Positions 42,160 through 51,882 of a stretch of DNA of 64,000 nucleotides are shown piece after piece. Source of the stretch: Verrucomicrobiota bacterium (lineage in GTDB: Bacteria; Verrucomicrobiota; Verrucomicrobiia; Limisphaerales; JADJPG01). Under the pieces are notes generated by a model. That model was not told the DNA's origin. It was given only the letters and a program-made list of their open reading frames with translations, and made no database searches. Numbering within the stretch: the first letter of the stretch is position 1; each line of letters begins with the position of its first letter. A program made the translations under genes and the position numbers. The stretch spans positions 1-64,000 of the forward strand of contig JADJPG010000028.1 in assembly GCA_016713365.1 (NCBI GenBank). Direction: 5' to 3'.

Positions 42160-43527
42160 TTACTCGTAGCGCAGCGCCTGAATCGGGTCCAGCTTCGCAG
42201 CCTTGAACGCGGGAATGATTCCCGCCACCACTCCCACGAGCGCGCTGAAGATGAAGGCCACAATCATCGCCATGGGCGTGATGACCGGCGTGTTGTCTGT
42301 CGGATTGATGGCGCGAAGGATCTCCACGAAGCCATACGAAGTGACCAATCCAGCCAACCCGCCGAGGATGGCAATGGCAGTGCTCTCGACGAGAATCTGG
42401 ATGAAGATGTTGCTGTTCGATGCGCCAATCGCCTTGCGAATGCCGATCTCGCGCACACGCTCGGTGATGCTGGCCAGCATGATGTTTACGATGCCAATGC
42501 CGCCCACCAGCAAGCTGATGATGGCGATCAGGCCGCCGGAGAGACGGGCGTTTCGGATGGCGGTGACGATGCCTTCGCCCATGTTTTCCTGCGTCATGAA
42601 CGAGAAGTCCTCGATTCCCTTGTGGGTGTGCATCAGGACGTTCTTCGCCTGCTGCAGGGACGGCTCCAGTTCGTCGATCTCGGCAATCCGGATATTGATC
42701 ACGTCCAGGCGCGGATCCGGCAGGCTGTTGGTTCCGACAGCGGACTTGAACTTCAGATACATCGTGTTCAAGGGCATGTAGATGGTGGAGTTCTTCATGC
42801 GGAAGATGAAGTCACCACCGCGCCCGCGCCCGCCCCATCCACGGCTGCGCGCCGGACCGCTCTGTTCCGTCTTGGGCTGGCTGCGTTCAAACGCCCGGCG
42901 CTTCTTCTCGGTCTCGCTTTCGTAACGCTCGAACATGCCGATCACCACAAACGGCTCACCGCCGATATTGATCGTGTCGCCGATCGGAATGATCGGCGGA
43001 CGCCCCTGGTCTTCTTCGTCGCCAAACAACTGGTCACGGCTATTCGTCCCGATCACACACACGTTCCGGGTGAAATCGTCATCCACTTCGTTGAACATGC
43101 GGCCGTGCTCAATGACATGCTGGTTGATATCGATGGCGCTTGGCCAGGTGCCGATCACATTCGCCCATTCCGTAGTCTTGCCACCCTTGGTCACGCGCAA
43201 ATTGCGGTGGCGCATTTCCGGAGCGACCTGTGTCACCATCGGAGCGCTGGCTTTCAGGGCGTGAAGGTCATGCACCGTCAACCCCACCGCCTGATCCGCG
43301 AGATGCTGCTGTTCAGTGGGAATCTCCTGCTGCTCGATTCGAATCTTTTCCAAACCACCAATCGCAATCAATGCCTCACGCATTCCGTTCTCCATGCCCT
43401 TCACGATCGCGCTCATCGCGACGAGGCTGGAAACGCCGAGAATGATACCGAGCATCGTCAGAAGGGATCGAAACTTGTGCGACCAGATTTCCTTGAAGCC
43501 GACCGCGATGGCGTTGAAGAGATTCAT
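42160..43527 (-). CDS. MacB-like ABC transporter permease
   Basis: The 455-residue protein has the MacB/FtsX architecture. One N-terminal helix (FRSLLTMLGIILGVSSLVAMSAIV) is followed by a large periplasmic domain (about 50-325, including VGLTVHDLHALKASAPMVTQVAPE), then three C-terminal helices with the FtsX signature GIVNIMLASITERVREIGIRKAIGAS. The periplasmic part holds an unusual Arg/Gly/Trp-rich insert (SRGWGGRGRGG, about 225-237). Such permeases do not carry substrate through the membrane but couple ATP hydrolysis to periplasmic mechanotransmission. Its ATG overlaps the stop of the lipase gene by four bases (ATGA). Confidence 0.92.
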   Translation of the reverse strand: MNLFNAIAVGFKEIWSHKFRSLLTMLGIILGVSSLVAMSAIVKGMENGMREALIAIGGLEKIRIEQQEIPTEQQHLADQAVGLTVHDLHALKASAPMVTQVAPEMRHRNLRVTKGGKTTEWANVIGTWPSAIDINQHVIEHGRMFNEVDDDFTRNVCVIGTNSRDQLFGDEEDQGRPPIIPIGDTINIGGEPFVVIGMFERYESETEKKRRAFERSQPKTEQSGPARSRGWGGRGRGGDFIFRMKNSTIYMPLNTMYLKFKSAVGTNSLPDPRLDVINIRIAEIDELEPSLQQAKNVLMHTHKGIEDFSFMTQENMGEGIVTAIRNARLSGGLIAIISLLVGGIGIVNIMLASITERVREIGIRKAIGASNSNIFIQILVESTAIAILGGLAGLVTSYGFVEILRAINPTDNTPVITPMAMIVAFIFSALVGVVAGIIPAFKAAKLDPIQALRYE

Positions 43528-44246
43528 GCCGGTAGATGTTCGAAGCGTCCCTCGCGGAGAAATTGCGCCACCTGTTCAATGACTCCGCGGCTGCGCATGA
43601 TGTAGGTGTGACTGCGCGGGACAACCAGGAAATCAGACATCCCGGCGACTCGGGCGCGGGCCACGCCAACCTTGCCGTCGCTCGGTCCCTCGATCCACAT
43701 CGAGAACAGCGGATTCAAACTGCGACTGCCGGTGATCACGCCAACTGGAAAATCGACTCCTCCCAACTGGTTCGGAACGCTGTGCGGCTCTGTTCCGAGT
43801 TGTTGTCCCGCCAGACCGGTCGCCCATTTGTAGAAGACATTGTTGCGAAGACGGTCCGCCACTTCGCTGCCTTGATTCGGTGGACTCAACATCACGACGC
43901 GACCGAGATTGTCGGGACGTTGTTCCTTGAGCAGCGCCCGCACTACGATGCCGCCGAGCGAATGAGTTACAAAGTGAATCTTGCCGGACCCACAACCCGG
44001 ATCGCGCTGAAGCGCTTCGCGAAGCTGTTCCGTGGAGGTTTCGACCGATTGCCGCGTGGACGGATAACCGAAATTGATCACGCGAAAGCCTTGCTGGATC
44101 AGGTGGGTCGCGAGCGCGTTCATCGAACGCTTCGTGCGCCCCATGCCGTGCACCAGCACCACGGTGTCACGCGCAGAATCCGCAGGAACAGACTGCCCGG
44201 CCGAAACCAGCATCAACATTCCCATGACTGTAGCGGCGAGTTTCAC
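43524..44246 (-). CDS. Secreted alpha/beta-hydrolase (lipase-like) embedded in the MacAB-like operon
   Basis: The 240-residue protein has a signal peptide (about 1-22) and a compact alpha/beta-hydrolase domain. The oxyanion-hole segment is VLVHGMGR (about 31-37), the nucleophile elbow is THSLGG (Ser about 96), and a candidate histidine lies in PRSHTYIM. It resembles triacylglycerol-lipase/palmitoyl-thioesterase-like serine hydrolases. It starts 3 bases after the ATPase gene stop and overlaps the permease start by four bases, so the three genes are translationally coupled. It probably acts in the periplasm on a lipid or lipidated substrate handled by the transporter. The substrate is unknown. 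Confidence 0.85.
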   Translation of the reverse strand: MKLAATVMGMLMLVSAGQSVPADSARDTVVLVHGMGRTKRSMNALATHLIQQGFRVINFGYPSTRQSVETSTEQLREALQRDPGCGSGKIHFVTHSLGGIVVRALLKEQRPDNLGRVVMLSPPNQGSEVADRLRNNVFYKWATGLAGQQLGTEPHSVPNQLGGVDFPVGVITGSRSLNPLFSMWIEGPSDGKVGVARARVAGMSDFLVVPRSHTYIMRSRGVIEQVAQFLREGRFEHLPA

Positions 44247-44249
44247 AGT

Positions 44250-44972
<723 letters not shown>

Positions 44973-45009
44973 GGGAATTTGCCGCGAATGGGACGACGCC
45001 GGGAGTGAC

Positions 45010-46248
45010 TTACGATCCAGCGCTACGATTCACCGCCTTGACTGTGGATGGGCTCGCCACATTGGCCGGTGCGACCGCAGGAGTCGTGGTGGAGGGACCA
45101 GCCACCTTTTTTTCGTCCGTCCCTGTGCGCGACGTGCTCTTCTTCGTTCCCGCCGCTTCCGGAGCTTTCGGCTGGTTGCCGTTCACCGTTTGGTCGAGCG
45201 AGACAATTTCACCACCGCTCAAACCTTGCACGACTTCCGCGTAGGCATAATCGGTGACTCCGAGAATGATCGGGCGCCGTTCGAAGGTATCGTCATCGTT
45301 CTTCACGAAAACGAAACGCTCACCGCGCTCGCTGAAAACCGCCGCCAGCGGCACCGCCAGCACATTGTCCGCGGAGGAAACCGGAATGCTCAACAACGCC
45401 GTCATCCCAGGGCGAATGCGCGGATCAATCTCCTTGATGGCAATGCGCGCCGAGAAACCTTTGATGCCGTTCTTGATCACCGCCTGGGGCGCCACGCGCT
45501 CGACCACACCGCGCATCTTGGTGCCCGGCACTGATTCCGCCTGAATCTGCACATCGCGCCCCACCTGCAAGCGGACCACGTCCGCCTGGTTCACGTGCGC
45601 GTTCACCACCATGTCGTTCAAGTTCGCGATCGACATCACCTCCGTGCCGCTGTTGAAACCCGCCGCGCCGGAAACTGTCTGTCCCAAGGAAACCGGCCGT
45701 GTCAGCACCGTGCAATCGAACGGTGCGAGAATGCGCGTCTTGCGCAGCTTGTCATCCACCAACTTCAGCGCCTGGTCCGCCCGGTCTACAGCGTTGGTGG
45801 CGAGATCGAAATCTGTCTTGCTGTCATCGAAGACCTCCTGGGAAATCAGCTTGTCCGCAAAGAGTTGTTTCGACCGCACGTGATTCCGCTTCGCTTTCTG
45901 AAGCTGAAGCCGGGCCCCGTCGATCTCGATCATCCGCTGGGAACGTTCGATCTGCAGATCCCGATCATCCAACCGGCAGAGCAACGCTCCCTTCTTTACC
46001 TTGTCACCGATATCCACCGGCAGCTCCTCGATACGTCCATTGATCTCCGGACGAACAGAAACCTGATCCGCCGGACCAATGTCCCCGGCTGCGCTCACTG
46101 CGAAGTCGATGTCGCGCGACTCCACCAGCGCGGTGGTGGGACGGGAAGGCGCCTCGACCTCGACGGACTTCGCGGGGGCATTCTTCCACAGGAAGTAGCC
46201 ACCGGTGCTCAGACCGATCACTACCAGTAGGCTGAAAAGTATTTTCAT
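45010..46248 (-). CDS. Periplasmic adaptor (membrane-fusion) protein, MacA-like
   Basis: The 412-residue protein has an N-terminal membrane anchor (MKILFSLLVVIGLSTGGYFLW), the lipoyl-like half-domain VRPEINGRIEELPVDIGDKVKKGALLCRLDD (about 65-95), a coiled-coil hairpin (about 97-150), beta-barrel sequences (ILAPFDCTVLTRP, GRDVQIQAESVPGTKMRGVV) and a membrane-proximal domain. The last about 45 residues are a low-complexity Thr/Ser/Ala/Lys/Pro tail (about 365-412). It is the first gene of a four-gene operon with an ATPase, a lipase and a permease, forming a MacAB-like exporter. No outer-membrane TolC gene is in the window. Confidence 0.92.
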   Translation of the reverse strand: MKILFSLLVVIGLSTGGYFLWKNAPAKSVEVEAPSRPTTALVESRDIDFAVSAAGDIGPADQVSVRPEINGRIEELPVDIGDKVKKGALLCRLDDRDLQIERSQRMIEIDGARLQLQKAKRNHVRSKQLFADKLISQEVFDDSKTDFDLATNAVDRADQALKLVDDKLRKTRILAPFDCTVLTRPVSLGQTVSGAAGFNSGTEVMSIANLNDMVVNAHVNQADVVRLQVGRDVQIQAESVPGTKMRGVVERVAPQAVIKNGIKGFSARIAIKEIDPRIRPGMTALLSIPVSSADNVLAVPLAAVFSERGERFVFVKNDDDTFERRPIILGVTDYAYAEVVQGLSGGEIVSLDQTVNGNQPKAPEAAGTKKSTSRTGTDEKKVAGPSTTTPAVAPANVASPSTVKAVNRSAGS

Positions 46249-46481
46249 TCGTTAAGGGGTCGAACCCGCGAAAGACTAGAACCAGAAACGGCCTACGGCG
46301 ACTATTTCTTCCGGGAATCCGACGGCAGGCAAACCCTTTGCCAATTTGTTTGTGTCCAAGCGTCAGATGCTTCTGCGCGACTGGATATTCAGAAAATTTC
46401 CCGCCCCGGCCGGACCTCCGAAATGACCCTCCCTCAAAGTAATTATTCAGACTCGATCAACGGCGTGAACTTGGCACCTAG

Positions 46482-46590
46482 AGTCTCCGCCCGCTGGAGC
46501 GCCGATCTCCGAATCGGCGCGTTCTAAACCAACTCCACCATCGCGCAGAATCGGAGATCTGCGCTCAGACATACCACTCGCCAGCGGAGT
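46482..46590. repeat. Large inverted repeat containing a CGCCGATCTCCGAATCGGCG hairpin
   Basis: The left arm (46496-46521) and right arm (46542-46566) are near reverse complements over 25 bases. The flanks also pair (CTCCGCCCGCTGG at 46485 with CCAGCGGAG at 46581). Inside the left arm, CGCCGAT-CTCCGA-ATCGGCG is itself a hairpin, and the same design (CGCCGAA-CTCCGA-TTCGGCG) occurs at 54478-54497. This suggests a REP-like dispersed element. Confidence 0.6.
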
Positions 46591-46658
46591 TTGCTTAGCC
46601 CCGTTGGCGCAGGCTCAATGGAAATGATAGGACGAGTCAGCAATGGTTCCAAGGTCGC

Positions 46659-46716
46659 GTCGCTCCGCGCGCGCCGTTCGTTGTTCGTGATGTCCATTCG
46701 GCGCGCGAGGAGCGAC
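46659..46716. repeat. Small inverted-repeat element
   Basis: GTCGCTCCGCGCGCGC (46659-46674) and GCGCGCGAGGAGCGAC (46701-46716) are reverse complements with one mismatch and a 26-base loop. It lies 53 bases past the stop codon of the ABC permease gene on the minus strand and could serve as its transcript-end structure, although no T-run follows. Confidence 0.5.
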
Positions 46717-46768
46717 GGCGCCCTGCCCATTCCCATGGCCACCCACCAGTTTCCTCCCAGCCCTCCGA

Positions 46769-48484
46769 TCAGGCGCGGAAGAGCTGGCCCATTTTTTTGC
46801 CGAGGATCTTTCCCGCGATGAACAAGCTGGCGGTGAGGAGAATCATCCCGATCACTCCGAGCGCGCAGGCCACGCTGGGCGCGTTTGGATCGATGCGACC
46901 CATGAGCTGATAAATCATCTTCGTGATCGGGAAGTAATCCTCCTTCATCGCCAGGATCAGGCCGTCGCTCACTTCCAACATCGCGAAGGAGAACGTGAGG
47001 ATGGTGCCGGCGATCAAATTAGCCATTACCAGCGGCAGGGTAATCTTGCGCAGGGTGCGGAACGGTGACGCGCCGAGGTTCGCCGACGCTTCTTCCAGCG
47101 TGACGCTGGTCTGCTGAAATCCCGCATACGCCGAGCGCACGATGTACGGCAGCCGGCGCACGCTGTAACTGATGATGAGCAGGAGCGTCGGGTTGTTGCG
47201 CGGGTTGAAGTATTCGTTGAGCCACGAGTTCTTGAAGTTATCGAAGCCCGCCACGTATCCGAACGCGAGCACGATGCCCGGCAACGCCAGCGGTAACATC
47301 GCCAGCGCATCGAGCAGTCCAGCCATGGGGATGCGCCGTCGCGTCAAGAGCCACGCGATGATGACGCCCAGCACGAGGTCGAGGAACGCGCTGCAACTGG
47401 AGAAGAGCAGGCTGTTCCGGATGCTCGTGCCGGTCAGTTTGTCGCTGAAGATTTCGCCATACGTGCCCCCGGTCCATTCCGTGGGCAGCACGGTGAAGAA
47501 CCATCGTTCCGAAAAGCTCTGCACAATCACCATCGCGTGCGGCAGCAGCGCGACGAGGATCAATCCCCCGGTGAACGCCCAGATCAACGCCGTCTGCCCA
47601 CGGGTCGCTTGCGTCTCCGCGCCGACGGTGTGCCCGCGCGCGATCATTTCGTAGCGCTTGCGGGCGAGCAATTGCTTGCTGATGACAAACAACGCAACCG
47701 TGAGCACGAGCACAAAGACCACCAGCGTGTAGCCCATCGGGTTGGTGTTCACCTCGTTCACCGCATCGAAGATTTGCACCGGCACCACGCGCGAGTAACC
47801 GAAGATGAGCGGCGTGCCGAGGTCCGTGAAGGCCCAGATGAACACGATGATGGCCCCGGCGAAGTAGCCGGGAAGAATCAACGGCACCGTCACGGAACGG
47901 AACAGTCGCCAGCCATTCGCACCGAGGTTCTGCGCCGCTTCGCGCAGCGCGGGATCGATGTTCGCCATCGCGGCCGAGACGTTCAGGAACATGATCGGGT
48001 AGAGGTTCAGCACCTGCAGCAGGACGATGCCCCAGAAGCCGCCCGCGCCGAGCCAGTCGATTGGTTTGTCCGGCGCGATGATGCCCATGTCCATCAACCA
48101 GAGATTCAGCGAACCGAACCGCGACAACAATTGCCGCAAGCCGATGGCGCCGACGAACGGCGGCATAATCATGGGCACAAGGAGCAGACTGCCGAGGAGC
48201 GCCTTGCCCCAAAAGGAGAACCGCGTCATCGCCCACGCCAGCGGCAGCGTCAGCAAGGTGGTCGCGGCGGTGGTGAAGATGGCGATGAGGAAGCTGTTGA
48301 GGAGCGACTCGCGCTGGAGCGGGCTGGTGAGGAGCAGTTCGAAGAATCGCAGGCTGAACTTTCCCTCGACGATGAACGCGCCCTTCAGCAGCAAACCCAC
48401 CGGGTAAAACAAGAACAGCCCGAAGAACACCAGCAGGAAGCCGAGGAAGAGGCAGGTGGTCAGATTGAGGTCGTATTTCTTCAT
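46769..48484 (-). CDS. Iron(III)-type ABC transporter permease (two fused membrane domains)
   Basis: The about 571-residue protein has two repeats of six helices, each with a binding-protein-dependent permease EAA-like loop: REAAQNLGANGWRLFRSVTVPLILPGYFAG (about 188-217) and EEASANLGASPFRTLRKITLPLVMANL (about 478-504). This is the FbpB/AfuB architecture for ferric iron, also used for putrescine and phosphonate uptake. No ATPase or solute-binding protein gene is adjacent in the window, so it must pair with partners elsewhere; the MacB-type ATPase nearby is a different class. A GTG three codons earlier (48493) is possible. Confidence 0.88.
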   Translation of the reverse strand: MKKYDLNLTTCLFLGFLLVFFGLFLFYPVGLLLKGAFIVEGKFSLRFFELLLTSPLQRESLLNSFLIAIFTTAATTLLTLPLAWAMTRFSFWGKALLGSLLLVPMIMPPFVGAIGLRQLLSRFGSLNLWLMDMGIIAPDKPIDWLGAGGFWGIVLLQVLNLYPIMFLNVSAAMANIDPALREAAQNLGANGWRLFRSVTVPLILPGYFAGAIIVFIWAFTDLGTPLIFGYSRVVPVQIFDAVNEVNTNPMGYTLVVFVLVLTVALFVISKQLLARKRYEMIARGHTVGAETQATRGQTALIWAFTGGLILVALLPHAMVIVQSFSERWFFTVLPTEWTGGTYGEIFSDKLTGTSIRNSLLFSSCSAFLDLVLGVIIAWLLTRRRIPMAGLLDALAMLPLALPGIVLAFGYVAGFDNFKNSWLNEYFNPRNNPTLLLIISYSVRRLPYIVRSAYAGFQQTSVTLEEASANLGASPFRTLRKITLPLVMANLIAGTILTFSFAMLEVSDGLILAMKEDYFPITKMIYQLMGRIDPNAPSVACALGVIGMILLTASLFIAGKILGKKMGQLFRA

Positions 48485-48681
48485 GCGCCGCACGAACTGC
48501 GCGCCAGTTCACTGGCCGCACGCGATCTTGGCAACACGAAATCCACCCATCGCACTGCGCCAACTCACTGCACGAGACTTGGCGATTGACCGAGTGGCAT
48601 CCACGACCAAGACTCCGACTCGTCACCGTGCGCTCGCTTTCATCACGCCTGATCGGCTTCCTCCGCGCAGCGCGGTCCCGG

Positions 48682-51291
48682 ATGGGCCCGCCGGGAATCC
48701 TTGCTGGCAGATTGCTATCAGCGCTGGCGGTGATCGTTCTTGGCTCAGAATTCATCCTTCCCACGCACGCCGCCCCGGCAACGGGCGCATCGGCGCATTG
48801 GTCACTACAACCTCTCAAGGCATCGCCAGTCCCAAGTCCGAAGTCGCAACGCTCGACTGGCAATCCAATCGATGCGTTCATCCTCGCGAGATTGGAACTC
48901 GCCGGCCTGCAGCCCAGCAAGGCGGCGGATAAAACCACGTTGCTGCGCCGCGTGACCTTTGACCTGACCGGCCTGCCGCCAACACCGGAGGAACAGCGCG
49001 CGTTTCTCGCCGACAAAACCCCAGACGCGTATAAGCGGGTCGTGGACCGATTGCTCGCCAGCCCGCGCCACGGTGAACGCTGGGCGAGGCATTGGATGGA
49101 CGTGGTTCACTTCGCGGAAACGCACGGCAACGATCAGGATCGGATCCGCACCAACGCCTGGCCGTATCGGGATTACCTCATCCGCTCCTTCAATGAGGAC
49201 AAACCGTATGCGCGCTTCGTCCGCGAGCAACTGGCCGGCGATGTGTTGTTCCCACACGATCCCCAGGCGACCGTCGCGCTCGGTTTCATCGCCGCCGGAC
49301 CGTGGGACGAAAGTTCACTCCGGGACATTCGCGAGGACACGCTCGACCGGCAGATCGGACGCTACCTGGATCGCGATGACATGGTGGCGACGACGATGTC
49401 GACGTTCGTGAGCTCGACCGTCCACTGCGCGCGCTGCCACGACCACAAGTTCGACCCCGTCAGCCAGCGCGAGTATTACAATCTGCAAGCCGTCTTCGCG
49501 GGTGTCGACCGCGCCGAGCGGATGTTCGATCCCGATCCCGCAGTCCACGCGCGACGTCAGGCGCTGCTCCGCGAACGCCGTTTGCTCGAACAAAAAGAAC
49601 CACAGTTTCTCGCCTCGCTTCTTCAAGCCTCCAATCAGGACGAAGTGCGCGAGTGGGAGCGAAAACTAGCCGGCCAAATCGCCGAATGGCGCACGGCCCC
49701 CCCGGCTTCCGTCACCGCGTCAAACGGTTCGAGTCTCACGATTCAATCCGATGGCTCAGTGCTCGCGAGCGGGCCGCGCCCGGAAACCGACACCTACATT
49801 CTCGCGATTCGCAGTCCTGTTCGCGACATCACCGCGCTCAAGCTCGAAGTGCTCAGCGACGCCACCCTGCCCCACAAAGGTCCGGGTCGTCAGGACAACG
49901 GCAACCTGCATTTGAGCGAGATCAAGATCTTCGCCCGAGAAGGTTCGAATTCGCCATTGCGCAAGGTCGAAGTCCTGCACGCGAGCGCTGATTTCGATCA
50001 GAGCGGCTGGACAATTTCGCACGCCATTGACGGCAAACCAAAGACCGCGTGGGGCATCTATCCGCAGGTTGGAAAGTCCCACCACGCCGTGCTCGATGCG
50101 CCGCGACCCGTTCGCGCCAATCAGTTGCCCTATTCCATCGAGCGCATTCTCGCGATCGCGCCCGCCGCCCGCAGCAGCAACGAAATCATCGAACTCGGAA
50201 CCTATTATCTCCGCCAGCGCATCAACAACGACCTAGCCGCCCTGCCCCGCCCGCACTTTGTCTACGCGGGCGCCAGCGATTTCGCGCCCGATGGCGGACT
50301 GGTGCCGGCCAAGGCCCCGCGTCTTGTTCAAGTGCTCAAGCGCGGGGACATCAACAAGCCGGAGAGCGTCGCCGCTCCGGGTTCGCTCTCCGCCATCAAG
50401 TCGCTGCGGGCGGATTTCGCGTTGGAACATCCGGAGGACGAAGGTGCGCGCCGCGCCGCGCTCGCCGAGTGGATTGTTGCCAAGGAAAACCCTTTGACCT
50501 GGCGCTCGATCGTCAATCGCGTCTGGCATTATCATTTCGGGCGCGGACTGGTGGACACGCCCAATGACCTCGGCGTGATGGGCAGCGCGCCCAGTCATCC
50601 GGAACTGCTCGACTGGATGGCGATTCATTTCCGCGACCACGGCGGTTCCCTGAAACAACTGCACCGGCTGATCGTCACCAGCGCCACCTACCGTCAGTCC
50701 TCACAGGACAACCCTAAGTTCGCCGCGCAGGACGGAGACAATCGTCTGCTCTGGCGGATGAACCGGACCCGGCTCGATGCCGAATCTCTCCGCGACGCGA
50801 TGCTCCAAATCTCCGGCCGGATTGATTTCACGATGGGCGGCCCCTCGGACAAACAGTTCACCCTCGCACCGGGCATCCATGTCACGCCCGTGGTCGATTA
50901 CGCGAAGTTCGACCTCGACAGCAATGCGAGCCGTCGGCGCAGCATCTATCGGTTCCTGTTTAGAACCCTGCCAGATCCATTCATGGACACATTGGATTGC
51001 CCGGAAGCCTCACAGCTCACACCGGTTCGAACCTCCTCAGTCACCGCGCTGCAGGCGCTGTCGATGCTGAACAATCACTTCGTCGTTCGCCAGAGCGAGC
51101 ACTTCGCCGAACGTCTCGCTCAGGAAGAGCGAACCCCTCGCGACCGGATCGGTCGCGCCTTCGAACTCGCGCTGGGCCGGAAACCCTCCCGAGCCGAGCA
51201 GCGCGAGTTCACCGCTCATACCGAGCGCCATGGATTGGCGAACACTTGCCGGCTCTTGTTCAACTGCAACGAATTCATGTTTGTTCAGTGA
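48682..51291 (+). CDS. DUF1549/DUF1553 (PSD1-type) secreted protein
   Basis: With the ATG at 48682 the protein has 869 residues and a signal-like hydrophobic start (GILAGRLLSALAVIVLGSEFILPTHA); a TTG at 48586 adds 32 residues. The DUF1549 region begins at NPIDAFILARLELAGLQPS and includes RRVTFDLTGLPPTPEE, ERWARHWMDVVHFAETHGND and CARCHDHKFDPVSQREYY, the last being a conserved Cys/His motif. A beta-rich insert lies at about 340-500. The DUF1553 region follows (NPLTWRSIVNRVWHYHFGRGLVDTPNDLG, HPELLDWMA, RLDAESLRDAML). The family is abundant in Planctomycetota and Verrucomicrobiota and its function is not settled. The usual N-terminal PSCyt1 cytochrome domain is absent here, and so is the DUF1501 gene that often follows. 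Confidence 0.92.
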   Translation: MGPPGILAGRLLSALAVIVLGSEFILPTHAAPATGASAHWSLQPLKASPVPSPKSQRSTGNPIDAFILARLELAGLQPSKAADKTTLLRRVTFDLTGLPPTPEEQRAFLADKTPDAYKRVVDRLLASPRHGERWARHWMDVVHFAETHGNDQDRIRTNAWPYRDYLIRSFNEDKPYARFVREQLAGDVLFPHDPQATVALGFIAAGPWDESSLRDIREDTLDRQIGRYLDRDDMVATTMSTFVSSTVHCARCHDHKFDPVSQREYYNLQAVFAGVDRAERMFDPDPAVHARRQALLRERRLLEQKEPQFLASLLQASNQDEVREWERKLAGQIAEWRTAPPASVTASNGSSLTIQSDGSVLASGPRPETDTYILAIRSPVRDITALKLEVLSDATLPHKGPGRQDNGNLHLSEIKIFAREGSNSPLRKVEVLHASADFDQSGWTISHAIDGKPKTAWGIYPQVGKSHHAVLDAPRPVRANQLPYSIERILAIAPAARSSNEIIELGTYYLRQRINNDLAALPRPHFVYAGASDFAPDGGLVPAKAPRLVQVLKRGDINKPESVAAPGSLSAIKSLRADFALEHPEDEGARRAALAEWIVAKENPLTWRSIVNRVWHYHFGRGLVDTPNDLGVMGSAPSHPELLDWMAIHFRDHGGSLKQLHRLIVTSATYRQSSQDNPKFAAQDGDNRLLWRMNRTRLDAESLRDAMLQISGRIDFTMGGPSDKQFTLAPGIHVTPVVDYAKFDLDSNASRRRSIYRFLFRTLPDPFMDTLDCPEASQLTPVRTSSVTALQALSMLNNHFVVRQSEHFAERLAQEERTPRDRIGRAFELALGRKPSRAEQREFTAHTERHGLANTCRLLFNCNEFMFVQ

Positions 51292-51395
51292 GTTTCGAGT
51301 GGAGCTGAAACTTGCGTCCGGAAATTTTCCTCGCGCCTTCCCCAGCCCGCGACTACGCTGCGCTCAGTTCCACACAATCAAACGCAAACGGTTTT

Positions 51396-51881
51396 ATGGA
51401 TATCAACTTCAAGTGCCGCCACTGCGAACAGGACCTTTCCATCGATGCCTCAGGCGCAGGCAGCGAGATTCAATGCCCGGCCTGCGGGGGCACCATTCTC
51501 ATTCCTTCGGCGAACACGAATGACGATCCCTCAGGTGGTCCGAAGATTGTGAACCCAATCTCCACCTCGGCGGGCGCGAAGGAAGTGAAACATTTCGTTG
51601 TACCGCAGCGGGAGAAAACGGAGGAGACGCTGATCGCAAAGCCGCTGAAGTCTCTGGAAGCGGCCGCCCATGAGGCCGTCATCCTCCGCACCAAGTGCAT
51701 CCGGCACTTTGACTGCGTGGAAGTCGGCAAGGATCACTTCGATGAGGTGGTGACGAATTTCATCAACAAGGTCGGCGAGGCGAACATAGTGAAGATCGAG
51801 ACGTTCAACTACTCCCACCGGGATCTCGAAACACGTGACTGGGTGACCGACTACGGCATCTTCATTCTCTACCGCGGCTGA
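51396..51881 (+). CDS. Small protein with N-terminal zinc ribbon
   Basis: The ATG at 51396 gives 161 residues. The first about 36 residues form a double-CxxC zinc ribbon (FKCRHCEQDL and IQCPACGGTI). A Ser/Gly/Pro-rich linker and a C-terminal alpha/beta domain follow (about 80-161, AAAHEAVILRTKC...VTNFINKVGEANIVKIETFNYSHRDLETRDWVTDYGIFILYRG). This C-terminal part resembles small sporulation-Cdc1-like or DUF-type ferredoxin-like domains, but I cannot name it. It follows the DUF1549/1553 gene after 104 bases and ends one base before the stop of the convergent MFS gene. Confidence 0.7.
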   Translation: MDINFKCRHCEQDLSIDASGAGSEIQCPACGGTILIPSANTNDDPSGGPKIVNPISTSAGAKEVKHFVVPQREKTEETLIAKPLKSLEAAAHEAVILRTKCIRHFDCVEVGKDHFDEVVTNFINKVGEANIVKIETFNYSHRDLETRDWVTDYGIFILYRG

Positions 51882-51882
51882 G

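Larger units (their letters stand above)
46249..46768. other. Gene-free spacer with palindromic repeats
   Basis: The 520-base gap carries no convincing gene. It holds the upstream region of the MacA-like gene, an AT-richer stretch about 46300-46450, a large inverted-repeat element (46482-46590) and a smaller hairpin element (46659-46716). Confidence 0.6.
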
